From Nocardia cyriacigeorgica (GTDB taxonomy: Bacteria; Actinomycetota; Actinomycetes; Mycobacteriales; Mycobacteriaceae): a DNA stretch of 64,000 nucleotides. The notes beneath the pieces were generated by a model. It was not told the DNA's origin and searched no databases. It was given only the letters and a program-made list of their open reading frames with translations. The position numbers were made by a program, and so were the translations under genes. Below, piece by piece: positions 1 to 9,631 of this stretch. The stretch spans positions 1 to 64,000 of the forward strand of contig NZ_JAAGVC010000007.1 in the NCBI RefSeq assembly GCF_010858045.1, in the 5' to 3' direction. Each line of letters begins with the position of its first letter. Positions within the stretch are counted from its first letter, which is position 1.

Positions 1-116
1 GGCGGCTATAGCGGTGGGGAAACGCCCGGTCCCATTCCGAACCCGGAAGCTAAGGCCACCTGCGCCGATGGTACTGCACTCGACAGGGTGTGGGAGAGTA
101 GGACACCGCCGGAACA
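1..116 (+). rRNA. rrf: 5S ribosomal RNA (5' end cut by window edge)
   Basis: The first ~116 bases match the actinobacterial 5S rRNA pattern: the conserved segment with CCCATTCCGAACCCGGAAG (31-49) and the closing GGACACCGCC (101-110) that pairs with the GGCGGC at the very start. Only a few 5' bases appear to be missing. The 16S and 23S genes would lie to the left of the window. A strong hairpin follows directly, as expected at the end of an rRNA operon. Confidence 0.93.
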
Positions 117-124
117 TCCTTCAC

Positions 125-157
125 GATAGGGGACCCATACACTGGGTCCCCTATCGT
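125..157 (+). terminator. rRNA operon intrinsic terminator
   Basis: A perfect 14-bp stem (125-138 with 144-157) closes a 5-base loop. It lies about 9 bases after the 5S rRNA. There is no long T-tract, which is usual for high-GC actinomycete terminators. Confidence 0.85.
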
Positions 158-249
158 CGTTTGTATGCCGAAATGCTCGGCGAACGTCGAGTAGATGTCA
201 GGAATTCGTGGCCGAGCCACCTGTGCGCGCAACTCAGAAAGGGACCACC

Positions 250-2955
250 GTGCCGGAACAGAACGACGGTCGGAAACCCTTCCGCCGCAACGACCCCGAG
301 CGCGGATACGGAGGCCGCGGCGATAATCGGGGCGACCGCGGTACCTCGGGGGAACGCGGCGGTCGGGGCCGAAGCGGAGACGACGAACGCAGAACGCGCC
401 GAGGTGACGACCGCGCCGACCGAAGTGGCGGCGAACGTGGCGGCTTCCCGCGCGGTGGACGCGACAGCGGGCAACCCAGCGAAGCCGGGCCGGCTCGGCG
501 CGGACCGCGCAATGAGAGCAATAGCCGCCCACAGCAGCGTGGCAGCAACTGGAACCGCGGCGACGATCGCGGCGGGTACCGGGACCGGCGTGAATCCGAC
601 CGCGGCAGCTCGTCCGAAGGCCGGCCACAGTGGCGGGATCGCCGCGACGACGCACCGCGACGCGATACCGGCGACCGAACGTGGAACGACCGTCGCGGCG
701 GCGAGCGGAGCGAGCGCGGATCGTCATCGGACCAGAACCGCGGTGGATACGGCCGATCCGGTGATCGAGATGATCGGCGCGGCGGAGACCGGCGCGAATG
801 GGGCTCGTCCGGCCAGGATCGGCGCGGATACGGCCGGTCGGGTGATCGGGACGAGCGACGCGGGCCCGATGACCGGCGCCGATACGACGACACCACCGGT
901 TCATCGGAGCGTGGCGGCAACCGGGCCGGGTTCCGTGGTGATCGGGACCGCGATTCGCGGCCCGGCGGTCGGGCGAACTTCGGCGACCGGCCCGGTGGGT
1001 TCCGGCGCTCCGGCGACCAGGCACCGCGCGACGACCGGGCGAGCGGCGGGGACGATCGCTACCGCGGTGCGGACAAGGGCGGTTTCCGGCGTTCCTCGGA
1101 CGACGCTCGCGCCCGGCGTGACGACCGCCCCGGCGGCGGAGATGACCGCTACCGTTCGGACCGGGGAGGCTTCCGGCGCCCGTCGGAAGAGCCTCGTGGC
1201 GGACGCGACGATCGAGATCGTGGCGGGAACGACCGTTACCGGGGTGCGGACAAGGGCGGGTTCCGGCGTTCCTCGGATGACGTTCGCGGCGGCCGCGACG
1301 ACCGCCGCGGATCCGACCAGGGTGGTTTCCGGCGCGGCGACAGCGGACGGCCGAGCACTTCGGGCGATCGTCCGGGCGGATTCCGACGCTCAGGAGGCGA
1401 ATCCCGCGGCGGGAGCGGCGGTGGATTCCGTCGCGGCGAGTTCGAGGGCGGACGCCCCGAGCGTGGATATGCCGAGCGGGACGACTCGGGCACCCAGGGC
1501 CGGCGCAGCGGTGGTTTCCGGCGGCAGGACGACCGTTCGTCGCAGCGGTCCTTCCCGAACACCGATGCGGGCGATCGTTCTGGAACCGAGCGTGACGACA
1601 TCGCGCCGATCGAGGCAGCAGCCAGCCCGGACCACGACCAGGACCTGAGCGCAGGATCCGCTGCTACCGAGCAGGCCACTGGCCACTCTTCCCGGACCGA
1701 GTCGGTGCCTGCGGCCGCAAGCGGAGAAACTGAACCTCCCGCCGAGCGGACGGGCGACGAGCCGGCTCGTGCAGGCGAGTCCCACGTCGAATCGACAGAC
1801 GCTGCCCGAGCGGACGACATCGAACGTCGAAGCTCGTCGGCGGACGACGCTGCTATGCGCCGAACCGACGAGACGGGTGCGGATGACACCGAGCGGTCGA
1901 CCTCCGACGCAGACCCAGTCTCGGCGACGGAACTGATTGCTGACGCCGCACCGTCCGGTCGGCGTGGCGATGCCGATAACGCGGATCGACCGGCAGACTG
2001 GACCGGCGGCGACGACGCGGGTACGGCGGTGACCGGGGCGCGCGCCGACGACCGCGACGATGCCGTCGAACAGCGGCCCTCGGTGGTCGCGCAGACCGGA
2101 GAGCGGGGCGATGTGACCGACAACGGCGACCGTGGCCGGCGCGAAGACAGCCGCGGCTGGAACGATCGCGGGCCGAAGCGGCGCGATGAGGGCCGTGGCG
2201 ATGGACCCGGTGGCGATCGGCGTCGCGGCGGCGATGGTGGCCGGGCGCCCGGCGGCCGGATGATGGATCGCCGTCCGCCCCGGCCGGAAGAGCCGGACCT
2301 GCCCGATGACGTTCAGGCCTCCGACCTCGACACCACGATCCGGCGTGACCTGCTCAGCCTGGACAAGGGCAATGCCGAGACCGTCGCAAGGCATCTGGTG
2401 ATGGCCGCGCGCCTGCTCGACGACGACCCGGGGCTGGCGCTGGCGCACGCGCGCGCCGCCCGGCAGCGGGCCGGCCGCATCGCTGTGGTGCGAGAAACCG
2501 CCGGTGTGGTGGCCTATCACGCGGGTGAATGGGCCGAAGCTCTCTCCGAGCTGCGGACCGCACGACGCATGTCCGGTGGCTCCGGTCTGCTCGCGGTGAT
2601 GGCCGACTGTGAACGCGGGCTCGGGCGCCCAGAACGCGCCATCGAGCTGGGCCGCAGCGAGGAAGCGCGGGCTCTGCGCGGCGACGAAGCCAACGAACTG
2701 CGGATCGTGGTCGCAGGCGCTCGCATGGACCTCGGCCAGTACGACCAGGCCGTCGTCACGTTGCAGACAACGGATCTGGACCCCTCACGCACCGGCTCGG
2801 CCGCCGCCCGCCTGTTCTACGCCTACGCCGACGCCCTGGTCGCCGCCGGCCGCACCGAGGAGGGCCTGACCTGGTTCCTCAACGCCGCGGCGGCAGATCT
2901 CGACGGCGACACCGACGCGGAGGAACGAGCGGCCGAACTCACCGGCGACGCCTGA
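250..2955 (+). CDS. TPR-type protein with long Arg/Gly/Asp-rich disordered N-terminus
   Basis: By position it corresponds to the mycobacterial Rv1691 TPR-like protein, which is only about 250 aa. Here the protein is 901 aa. The C-terminal ~220 residues look like a helical TPR domain (alanine-rich helix pairs, 'LARAHARAARQRAGRIA'-like). The first ~650 residues are low complexity, rich in D, R, G and S, with GGFRR occurring eight times and 'DRYRGADKGGFRRSSDD'-like units repeated. I chose GTG 250 because GAAAGGGA lies just upstream at the right distance; an in-frame ATG at 208 lacks this. The RG-rich part suggests RNA binding or condensate formation, but that is inference. Other frames also stay open here because of codon composition, but this frame holds the conserved C-terminus. 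Confidence 0.85.
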   Translation: MPEQNDGRKPFRRNDPERGYGGRGDNRGDRGTSGERGGRGRSGDDERRTRRGDDRADRSGGERGGFPRGGRDSGQPSEAGPARRGPRNESNSRPQQRGSNWNRGDDRGGYRDRRESDRGSSSEGRPQWRDRRDDAPRRDTGDRTWNDRRGGERSERGSSSDQNRGGYGRSGDRDDRRGGDRREWGSSGQDRRGYGRSGDRDERRGPDDRRRYDDTTGSSERGGNRAGFRGDRDRDSRPGGRANFGDRPGGFRRSGDQAPRDDRASGGDDRYRGADKGGFRRSSDDARARRDDRPGGGDDRYRSDRGGFRRPSEEPRGGRDDRDRGGNDRYRGADKGGFRRSSDDVRGGRDDRRGSDQGGFRRGDSGRPSTSGDRPGGFRRSGGESRGGSGGGFRRGEFEGGRPERGYAERDDSGTQGRRSGGFRRQDDRSSQRSFPNTDAGDRSGTERDDIAPIEAAASPDHDQDLSAGSAATEQATGHSSRTESVPAAASGETEPPAERTGDEPARAGESHVESTDAARADDIERRSSSADDAAMRRTDETGADDTERSTSDADPVSATELIADAAPSGRRGDADNADRPADWTGGDDAGTAVTGARADDRDDAVEQRPSVVAQTGERGDVTDNGDRGRREDSRGWNDRGPKRRDEGRGDGPGGDRRRGGDGGRAPGGRMMDRRPPRPEEPDLPDDVQASDLDTTIRRDLLSLDKGNAETVARHLVMAARLLDDDPGLALAHARAARQRAGRIAVVRETAGVVAYHAGEWAEALSELRTARRMSGGSGLLAVMADCERGLGRPERAIELGRSEEARALRGDEANELRIVVAGARMDLGQYDQAVVTLQTTDLDPSRTGSAAARLFYAYADALVAAGRTEEGLTWFLNAAAADLDGDTDAEERAAELTGDA

Positions 2956-2969
2956 GCGCGGCTCACCGG

Positions 2970-3575
2970 TCAGGTGAGGCCGCCGTCGGCGCGGATGATC
3001 TGCCCGGTGATCCAGCCGCTGTCCTGGTGCGCGAGCAACGCGACCAAGCCCGCGATGTCGGCGGGGCCGCCGATCCGTCCGAGCGCTGGCATGGCCGCGG
3101 TCGCGTCGAGTGCGGCCGGTGGCGCGGTCGAGCGCAGCAGATCGGTGTCGGTCGGTCCGAGGGCGAGCACATTCGCGGTGATGCCGCGGCTGCCGAGTTC
3201 TCGGGAGGCGACGCGGGTCAGCTGCTCGGCCGCTGCCTTGCTCGCGGCATAGGCGGCCTCGCCGGGGCTCGGCCAGTGCGTGCCGATGGTGGAGATGGTG
3301 ATGATGCGGCCGTTGTCGCGCAGGTTGCGCGCGGCGAATTGCAAGGTCAGCAGGGTGCCGCGGGCAACGGCGTGTGCGCGGCCGCCCTGTTCCCGGATCT
3401 CGTCGACGAGGGCCTCGGCCGCCGCGGCCGAGGTGCGGTAGGTGAAGACCACAGCCGCGCCCGCAGCGGCCAGCCGCGTGACGATCGCACGGCCGATGCC
3501 GCGGGATCCGCCGGTGACCAAGGCGCCGCGGTCGCGCAGTGGAGCGGACCCGGAAGAAGGTGGTGATGGGGTCAT
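2970..3575 (-). CDS. Short-chain dehydrogenase/reductase with internal deletion
   Basis: This SDR-family oxidoreductase is only 201 aa against the usual ~245-250. The N-terminal Rossmann glycine motif TGGSRGIG (21-28), the catalytic Ser of ISTIGTH (~95), Tyr109-X3-Lys113 (YAASK) and the C-terminal 'ITGQIIRADGG' are present. However the segment from GGRAHAV (~70) runs straight into RGTLLTLQFAARNL, so the stretch that normally carries the acidic turn, the NNAG motif and helix 4 (about 45-50 residues) is missing, in frame. ATG 3575 is the first start in frame before the Rossmann motif; no strong SD is visible. It lies antisense between two genes that are close neighbours in mycobacteria, so it looks inserted. 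It may be non-functional; see findings. Confidence 0.75.
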   Translation of the reverse strand: MTPSPPSSGSAPLRDRGALVTGGSRGIGRAIVTRLAAAGAAVVFTYRTSAAAAEALVDEIREQGGRAHAVARGTLLTLQFAARNLRDNGRIITISTIGTHWPSPGEAAYAASKAAAEQLTRVASRELGSRGITANVLALGPTDTDLLRSTAPPAALDATAAMPALGRIGGPADIAGLVALLAHQDSGWITGQIIRADGGLT

Positions 3576-3764
3576 CTGGCCAGGATCGCCGGTATTGCGG
3601 CCGCATCCTGTCCTCGATTCGGTTCGCGGCTCATGTCGGTGCTGTTGCCTACACTGCTCCGCGACGGGACGGCGTTGGTACGCAGGCCGTGCCGGTCGAT
3701 CGCATGGGCACTGCGGGTGGGAGGATTTCGGGTGGACGCTGAATCGGTGCGAGGGAGTGAAGTG

Positions 3765-4640
3765 ATGCGGGTGCGGGACCGATACGGCGCGCTGCTGCTG
3801 GATCTGGACGGGACGCTCTATCGCGGGCAGGTCGTCATCGACGGGGCGCCTGCGGCATTGTCGGAGGGGGACCAGCGGCTGGTGTACGTGACCAACAACG
3901 CGAGCCGGGGGCCCGCTGTGGTGGCCGAGCATCTGACCGAACTCGGGTTCCAGGCCGGTACCGAGGACGTCGTGACCAGTGCACAAGCCGCCGCGCGGCT
4001 GTTGGCCGAACGGCTCGAACCGCAAGCGCAGGTGCTCGTCGTCGGCACCGACGATCTCGCCGCCGAGGTGAGCGCGGTCGGACTGCGGCCGGTGCGCCGG
4101 TTCAACGGCTCGGCGCCGGAGGCCGTCGTGCAGGGCCATTCGCCCGAGACCGGCTGGCCCGACCTCGCCGAAGCCGCCTACGCCCTGCGTGCCGATGCGC
4201 TGTGGATCGCCGCCAACACCGACAAGACCTTGCCGAACGAGCGCGGCCTCGCGCCGGGCAACGGATCGATGGTGGCGGCGTTGCGGGCCGCCTCCGACCG
4301 CGAACCCGTCGTCGCCGGGAAGCCGTATGCCCCGCTGCTCGAAGACGCGCTGGTGCGGGCGGGTACGCGCAACGCGCTCGTGGTCGGGGATCGACTCGAT
4401 ACCGACATCGAAGGCGCGGCACGCGTCGAGCTGGATTCGTTGCTGGTGCTCACCGGCGTCAGCACCGCGGCCGATCTCGCGGAATGGCCCGAGGAGCTGT
4501 GGCCCACTTACGTCGCGACGTCCCTGGACGCGCTGAATCAGCCGCCGGTGCCCGCGGGGGACGGTGATCTCGCCGACACCCTGCGCGACAATCCTGGTCG
4601 CGCCGTGACGGTACGCGCGTCCCGTTCCGAAATCCGATAG
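3765..4640 (+). CDS. HAD-IIA family phosphatase
   Basis: A HAD-superfamily phosphatase like Rv1692. The nucleophile motif DLDGT lies at residues 13-17, a VTNNAS segment (motif II) follows, and the C-terminal part has the AGKP and VGDRLDTDIEGA motifs (Lys and acidic motifs III and IV). This class dephosphorylates small phosphorylated metabolites such as glycerol phosphate or sugar phosphates; the substrate cannot be read from sequence. I chose ATG 3765 behind GAGGGAG (~3751); GTG 3732, behind GGGAGG, is an equally credible start and would add 11 residues. It starts the operon running to recN. Confidence 0.9.
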   Translation: MRVRDRYGALLLDLDGTLYRGQVVIDGAPAALSEGDQRLVYVTNNASRGPAVVAEHLTELGFQAGTEDVVTSAQAAARLLAERLEPQAQVLVVGTDDLAAEVSAVGLRPVRRFNGSAPEAVVQGHSPETGWPDLAEAAYALRADALWIAANTDKTLPNERGLAPGNGSMVAALRAASDREPVVAGKPYAPLLEDALVRAGTRNALVVGDRLDTDIEGAARVELDSLLVLTGVSTAADLAEWPEELWPTYVATSLDALNQPPVPAGDGDLADTLRDNPGRAVTVRASRSEIR

Positions 4641-4653
4641 CGTTGTCGCCACG

Positions 4654-4929
4654 ATGAGTACTCCCACGCCCCGTCCGCCTGTGCCCGGCCCCCGTCCAGG
4701 GGCGCCGCTGCCCGGTCAGCATCTGCCTGGTGCACAGGGACGACCGGAACCGGCCGATCCCGACCGCATCCGCACCGAGATCGATGCGCTGCTGGACGAA
4801 CTCGGCGCCGGTGCGGGCGCGGGCGACGGTGATCCGGACAGCGGCACCGACCTCACCCGGCGGGCGCACATCCTGGAACAGGCCCACGAGGTCCTGGTGC
4901 AGGCGCTGGCGACGGTGGACAAGATCTGA
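4654..4929 (+). CDS. Small conserved actinobacterial protein (Rv1693-like)
   Basis: A 91-aa protein of unknown function. The first ~35 residues are Pro/Gly-rich and probably disordered; residues ~38-91 form two acidic amphipathic helices ending in 'HEVLVQALATVDKI'. It always seems to sit between the HAD phosphatase and tlyA in this gene order, and here lies 13 bases after the first and 1 base before the second, so it is co-transcribed. Confidence 0.8.
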   Translation: MSTPTPRPPVPGPRPGAPLPGQHLPGAQGRPEPADPDRIRTEIDALLDELGAGAGAGDGDPDSGTDLTRRAHILEQAHEVLVQALATVDKI

Positions 4930-4930
4930 G

Positions 4931-5752
4931 GTGGCCAGGCGCGCACGAGTGGACGCCGAACTGGTACGCCGCGGATTGGCCAGATCGCGAGAACACGCGG
5001 TCGAGCTGATCGGGGCGGGCCGCGTCCTCATCAATGGCGCCGTCGCGGTGAAACCGGCGACGGCCGTGGAACCCGGAACACCGCTGCTGGTGCGGGAACA
5101 GCCGGACGAGGTGTCGTGGGCGTCGCGTGGCGCGCACAAACTCCTGGGAGCGCTGGAGGCGTTCGAACCGGGCGGTTTGCGTGTCGCCGGGAAACGTTGC
5201 CTGGATGCCGGCGCGTCCACCGGGGGATTCACCGATGTGCTGCTGTCGCGGCAGGCTAGTGAAGTGGTCGCCGCCGATGTCGGCTACGGCCAGCTGGTGT
5301 GGCGATTGCAGAACGACGAACGGGTGCGCGTGCTGGACCGCACCAATGTCCGCACGTTGACCCCCGAGGTTATCGGCGGCCCGGTGGAACTGGTGGTGAC
5401 CGACCTGTCGTTCATCTCGCTCGCGCTGGTGCTGCCCGCACTGGCCGCCTGCGCGGCACCCGGTGCCGACCTACTGCCGATGGTGAAGCCGCAATTCGAG
5501 GTGGGCAAGGAAAGAGTAGGCTCCGGCGGTGTGGTGCGTGATCCGGCGCTGCGCGCCGAAGCGGTCCGCACGGTGGCCTCGGCCGCGGCCGAACTGGGTC
5601 TGCGCACCCTGGCGGCGGTGGCCAGCCCACTGCCGGGGCCGTCGGGAAATGTCGAATACTTCCTGTGGTTGCGCAACGACGGACCGTTCGACTACGACGT
5701 CGCGGCGGTCGCGGCCCTGGTCGAACGCGCGGTTGAGGAGGGTCCACAGTGA
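4931..5752 (+). CDS. tlyA: 16S/23S rRNA 2'-O-methyltransferase TlyA
   Basis: TlyA methylates 16S and 23S rRNA at cytidine 2'-OH and its loss confers capreomycin resistance in mycobacteria (family knowledge). The 273-aa protein begins '[19 protein letters not shown]', typical of TlyA, with an S4 RNA-binding domain (~1-65). An FtsJ/RrmJ-type methyltransferase domain follows, with the SAM motif [23 protein letters not shown] and VKPQFEVGK. The start is GTG 4931, one base after the previous stop; this gives the conserved N-terminus. Confidence 0.96.
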   Translation: MARRARVDAELVRRGLARSREHAVELIGAGRVLINGAVAVKPATAVEPGTPLLVREQPDEVSWASRGAHKLLGALEAFEPGGLRVAGKRCLDAGASTGGFTDVLLSRQASEVVAADVGYGQLVWRLQNDERVRVLDRTNVRTLTPEVIGGPVELVVTDLSFISLALVLPALAACAAPGADLLPMVKPQFEVGKERVGSGGVVRDPALRAEAVRTVASAAAELGLRTLAAVASPLPGPSGNVEYFLWLRNDGPFDYDVAAVAALVERAVEEGPQ

Positions 5753-6720
5753 ACGCGCTGACGGGCGAGGCCGCCGGCCGGGAGATCCTGCTGGTCTCGC
5801 ATCCGGGGCGGGCCGAGATCATCGAGACCTCGCATCGGGTGGCGAAGATCCTCGCCGACGCTGGCATCGGGCTGCGGGTGCTGGCCGACGAGGCCTACAG
5901 CACCAGATTCGAGGCGGATTCGAGCGCAGGCGGCGGCTATCCGGTGCGCGTCGTCGAACACAAGCCGGATGCCGCCCTCGGCTGTGAAATGGTGCTGGCC
6001 CTCGGCGGTGACGGCACGTTTCTGCGCGGGGCGGAACTGGCGCGGACAGCGTCGGTGCCGGTGCTGGGAATCAATCTGGGCCGCATCGGTTTCCTGACCG
6101 AAGCCGAGGCCGAACATCTGGACGAGGCGCTGGCGCAGGTGGTGCGCCGCGACTATCGGGTCGAGCAGCGGATGACGATCGATGTCTCGGTCCGCGTCGA
6201 CGACGAGGTGGTCGAAAGCGGTTGGGCGCTCAACGAAGCCAGCATCGAGAACGCCGCCAGGATGGGTGTGCTGGAAGTGGTGCTCGAGGTGGACGGCAGG
6301 CCGGTGTCGGCGTTCGGTTGCGACGGCATCCTGATCGCCACGCCCACCGGGTCCACGGCTTATGCGTTTTCCGCCGGCGGGCCGGTGGTGTGGCCGGAGC
6401 TGGAAGCGCTGCTGGTCATTCCCAGTAATGCGCACGCCCTGTTCGCCCGTCCGCTGGTGACCAGCCCGGATTCCCGGATCGCGGTCGAATCCGTTGCGAC
6501 GGGCCACGATGCGATAGTTTTCCTGGATGGCAGGCGCACCCTCGCCCTGCCGAGGGGTGGTCGAGTGGAAGCGGTCCGCGGCGCCGAACCGGTGCAGTGG
6601 GTGCGGTTGGATTCCGCGCCGTTCGCCGACCGGATGGTGCGCAAATTCCAATTGCCCGTGACAGGCTGGCGTGGCCGACGGCGAACGGAGAGCACACGTG
6701 CTGACAGAGATCAGGATTGA
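5749..6720 (+). CDS. nadK: NAD kinase
   Basis: ATP/polyphosphate NAD kinase (PpnK), 323 aa, producing NADP in the cytoplasm. The diagnostic GGDGT motif is in '[15 protein letters not shown]', followed by '[10 protein letters not shown]' and '[15 protein letters not shown]'. The GTG start overlaps the tlyA stop by 4 bp (GTGA), a sign of translational coupling. Its 3' end overlaps recN by 23 bp. Confidence 0.96.
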   Translation: MNALTGEAAGREILLVSHPGRAEIIETSHRVAKILADAGIGLRVLADEAYSTRFEADSSAGGGYPVRVVEHKPDAALGCEMVLALGGDGTFLRGAELARTASVPVLGINLGRIGFLTEAEAEHLDEALAQVVRRDYRVEQRMTIDVSVRVDDEVVESGWALNEASIENAARMGVLEVVLEVDGRPVSAFGCDGILIATPTGSTAYAFSAGGPVVWPELEALLVIPSNAHALFARPLVTSPDSRIAVESVATGHDAIVFLDGRRTLALPRGGRVEAVRGAEPVQWVRLDSAPFADRMVRKFQLPVTGWRGRRRTESTRADRDQD

Positions 6721-8470
6721 CGGACTCGGCGTCATCTCCACGGCGACCGCGCAATTCCATGAGGGTCTGACGGTCCTGACCGGTGAGACCGGCGCCGGAA
6801 AGACGATGGTCGTCACCAGTTTGCATCTGCTGAGTGGTGCGCGCGCGGATGCCGGGCGGGTGCGGTTGGGCGCGTCCCGTGCGGTGGTGGAGGGCCGGTT
6901 CACCATCGACGAGGTGAACGAGGCGGCGCGCGCCGAAGTGGCCGAGGTGCTGGAGGCCGCTGCCGCCGAACGTGACGACGACGGCAGCGTGATCGCCATC
7001 CGCACCGTCGGCAGCGATGGGCGTTCGCGTGCGCATCTGGGCGGGCGCGGCGTTCCGGCCTCGGTGCTGTCGGATTTCACGGCCCCGCTACTGACGGTGC
7101 ACGGGCAGAACGACCAGCTGCGGTTGCAGCGGCCGGATCAGCAGCTGAGCGCGCTGGATCAATTCGCCGCCGACACCGTCGGACCGCTGCTGCGCAAGTA
7201 CCAGCAGCATCGCCGGGCCTGGCTGGATGCGCGCACCGAACTGCTCGAACGCACCGCGCGCAGCCGCGAACTCGCGTTGGAGGCCGACCGGCTCAAGCAC
7301 TCGCTGGCCGAGATCGACGGCATCGCACCGGAGCCGGGCGAGGACGAACGCCTGGTCGCCGAGATCCGCAGGCTCAGCGATCTGGATTCCTTGCGCGAGG
7401 CCGCTTCCACCGCACACGATGCGCTGGCCGGCCCGGCCGACAGCCCCGAGACCAACTCCGGCGCGCTGGATGCGCTGGGCACCGCCCGATCTCGGCTCGA
7501 ATCGGCCGAGGATCCGGCCTTGGCGGCCTTGGCGCCCCGGCTGGGTGAGGCGATCGCGGTGGTGGTCGACCTGACCACCGAACTGAGCGGCTACCTGTCG
7601 GATCTACCGTCCGATCCGGGCGCCCTGGATTCGATGCTCACCCGCCAGGCCGAACTCAAAACGCTCACCCGCAAATACGCTCCCGATATCGACGGGGTGA
7701 TCGCCTGGGCCGAGGAATCGCGGGCCCGGCTGGAATCACTGGACGTTTCCGAGGAGACCCTCGCCTCGCTGGCCAAAGAGGTCGAGGTGGCCGCGGACAA
7801 GGTGCGCGCGGCGGCCAGCAAGCTGACAGCGGCGCGGACCAAGGCGGCGGGCAAGCTCGCCGAGGCGGTGAGTGCCGAGCTGGGCGGGCTCGCGATGGGT
7901 AAGGCGCGGCTCGAGGTGGTGGTGCGGCCGGTGCCTGCGGCCCCGCAGGATTCGGCCCCGTTGACCATCGGGGAGACCGAGCTGCACGCCGGGTCGACGG
8001 GTGTGGACGAGGTCGAGTTCCGGCTGTCGGCCCATTCGGGTGCGCAGTCGCTGCCGCTGAGTAAGAGCGCTTCGGGCGGTGAGCTCTCCCGGGTGATGCT
8101 GGCGCTGGAAGTGGTGCTCGCCGGCAGTGAGCACGGCGCGACGATGGTGTTCGACGAGGTCGACGCCGGCGTCGGCGGCCGGGCGGCGGTGGAGATCGGG
8201 CGCAGGCTTGCCCGTTTGGCGCGCACCCATCAGGTGATCGTGGTGACCCATCTGCCGCAGGTCGCGGCCTTCGCCGATACGCATCTGGTGGTCAACAAAT
8301 CCGATGACGGTGCGGGTGCGGTGAATTCCGGCGTGCGGGCCCTGACCAACGACGAGCGGGTGATCGAATTGGCCCGCATGCTCGCAGGCCTCGACGACAC
8401 CGAAACCGGGCGTGCGCACGCCGAAGAACTCTTGCAGATCGCGCGGTCCGAGCGGGCCACCGCGCGCTGA
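6698..8470 (+). CDS. recN: DNA repair protein RecN
   Basis: SMC-like ATPase for double-strand-break repair, 590 aa, matching the family length. Walker A GETGAGKT is at 29-36, the central part (~150-370) is coiled coil, and the C-terminal half has the ABC signature '[16 protein letters not shown]' and Walker B '[16 protein letters not shown]'. GTG 6698 was chosen because GGAG (6687-6690) precedes it at proper distance and it gives the usual '[12 protein letters not shown]' N-terminus. Last gene of the operon before a strong hairpin. Confidence 0.96.
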   Translation: MLTEIRIDGLGVISTATAQFHEGLTVLTGETGAGKTMVVTSLHLLSGARADAGRVRLGASRAVVEGRFTIDEVNEAARAEVAEVLEAAAAERDDDGSVIAIRTVGSDGRSRAHLGGRGVPASVLSDFTAPLLTVHGQNDQLRLQRPDQQLSALDQFAADTVGPLLRKYQQHRRAWLDARTELLERTARSRELALEADRLKHSLAEIDGIAPEPGEDERLVAEIRRLSDLDSLREAASTAHDALAGPADSPETNSGALDALGTARSRLESAEDPALAALAPRLGEAIAVVVDLTTELSGYLSDLPSDPGALDSMLTRQAELKTLTRKYAPDIDGVIAWAEESRARLESLDVSEETLASLAKEVEVAADKVRAAASKLTAARTKAAGKLAEAVSAELGGLAMGKARLEVVVRPVPAAPQDSAPLTIGETELHAGSTGVDEVEFRLSAHSGAQSLPLSKSASGGELSRVMLALEVVLAGSEHGATMVFDEVDAGVGGRAAVEIGRRLARLARTHQVIVVTHLPQVAAFADTHLVVNKSDDGAGAVNSGVRALTNDERVIELARMLAGLDDTETGRAHAEELLQIARSERATAR

Positions 8471-8566
8471 GCAGGCGCGGGAACCGAAACCCGGCCGATG
8501 CCGGTGCGTGATCGGCACGTGGAATCCGGGCCGGCCCGTCGAGCCGATCCAGACCCCATCGATGCG

Positions 8567-8604
8567 CAACGGCCGCGCCCGGTGCACTCCGGGCGCGGCC
8601 GTTG
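8567..8604. terminator. Bidirectional hairpin between recN and the SRPBCC gene
   Basis: A perfect 16-bp stem (8567-8582 with 8589-8604) with a 6-base loop lies between two converging genes, so it can end transcription from both sides. Confidence 0.85.
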
Positions 8605-8617
8605 TCGGAAGGTCAGC

Positions 8618-9037
8618 TCAGCGCACGGCCTTCTTCGCTCCGTTGATGAACTGGGAGATCAGCACTTTCAGGCCGGCCTCCAGCACCTTGGCGGGCACGG
8701 GCAGCGACGGCTCGGACTCCATGGTGTAAGTGACGCGGGTGCCGCCGGGGGCGTCGGCGAAGGTGACGATGCCGACGTGCCGCTTGACCGGCGCGCCCTT
8801 GACGATCTTGTATTCCATCCGCTCGCCGGGCACCAGCGCGGTGATCTCCTCGGTGACGCCGACCGGCCCGAGCCCGACGTGATGCTGCGCGCCGACACCT
8901 TCGCGTTCGGTCGTGCCCGGCTTGACCAGCTTGAGCTGGACGGGCAGGTAGGGGCTGATGCTCTCGCGGTCGGCGAACAGCCGGTACACGGTCTCCCGCG
9001 GTGCGGCGATGACGGTATCGACGGTGGTGCTGGCCAT
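8618..9037 (-). CDS. SRPBCC (polyketide cyclase/START-like) protein
   Basis: A 139-aa single-domain protein of the SRPBCC hydrophobic-ligand fold: N-terminal 'TVIAAPRETVYRLFADRES', central strands and a long C-terminal helix ('LEAGLKVLISQFINGAKK'). Members bind or act on lipids and small hydrophobic molecules; no ligand can be named. ATG 9037 follows GAGGAG at a good distance. Single-gene unit, convergent with recN. Confidence 0.85.
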   Translation of the reverse strand: MASTTVDTVIAAPRETVYRLFADRESISPYLPVQLKLVKPGTTEREGVGAQHHVGLGPVGVTEEITALVPGERMEYKIVKGAPVKRHVGIVTFADAPGGTRVTYTMESEPSLPVPAKVLEAGLKVLISQFINGAKKAVR

Positions 9038-9130
9038 GACGTCTCCTCTTCGGATATCTGTGACCCGGAGAATACGGGTAGTCCCGGGCATTGCGAAAGG
9101 CGCACCCCGGATAATTGCGGGCAGGTGGTG

Positions 9131-9631
9131 TCAGTTTCCGGGCGGCAACTGCGAGATCACCTCGGCGACCTCTTCGGCAGGCGGGCGCCCGATTTCGACG
9201 ACGATGCCGTTCTCGTCGGGTTCCAGCGGTTCCAAGGTGTCGACTTGGGATTGCAGTAGCGATGCGGGCATGAAGTGGCCGGCGCGGTGGCCGATGCGAT
9301 CGCGGATCTGCTCGGTGCTGCCGGTCAGGTGCACGAAGATCACGCCGTCGCGGCGCAGGACGTCTCGGTAGCTGCGTTTGAGCGCCGAACAGGTGACGAT
9401 GCCGGGGCGGCGGGCGGACTGGCGGGTGTCGATCCAGTCGGCGATGCGGCGCAGCCACGGCCAGCGGTCGGCATCGGTGAGCGGGGTGCCCGAGGCCATC
9501 TTGGCGACATTGGTCTCGGGGTGCAGATCGTCGCCCTCGAGCATGTCCCAGCCCAGCTTCTCCGCCAGCAGCCGGGCCACGGTCGACTTACCGGACCCCG
9601 ACACACCCATGACGACCAGGACCGGCGTCAC
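9131..9631 (-). CDS. gntK: Gluconokinase
   Basis: GntK-family kinase (166 aa) converting gluconate to 6-phosphogluconate for the pentose phosphate pathway. P-loop GVSGSGKST (9-17), 'LEGDDLHP' substrate motif, 'TPLTDADRWPWLRRIADWI' and 'FMPASLLQSQVDTLEPLEPDE' are all typical. The GTG start overlaps the stop of gntP by 4 bp, so permease and kinase form one operon. Confidence 0.95.
   Translation of the reverse strand: MTPVLVVMGVSGSGKSTVARLLAEKLGWDMLEGDDLHPETNVAKMASGTPLTDADRWPWLRRIADWIDTRQSARRPGIVTCSALKRSYRDVLRRDGVIFVHLTGSTEQIRDRIGHRAGHFMPASLLQSQVDTLEPLEPDENGIVVEIGRPPAEEVAEVISQLPPGN

Noticed and set aside
14..1648. A 544-codon plus-strand frame and several long minus-strand frames over 50-2520
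   Set aside because: They are shadows of the Arg/Gly/Asp-rich repeat region. Only the frame from 250 ends in a recognisable TPR-like domain and has an SD.
2970..4667. A 565-codon minus-strand frame joining the SDR to sequence opposite the HAD gene
   Set aside because: The SDR homology starts only at ATG 3575; the rest is antisense to the HAD phosphatase gene.
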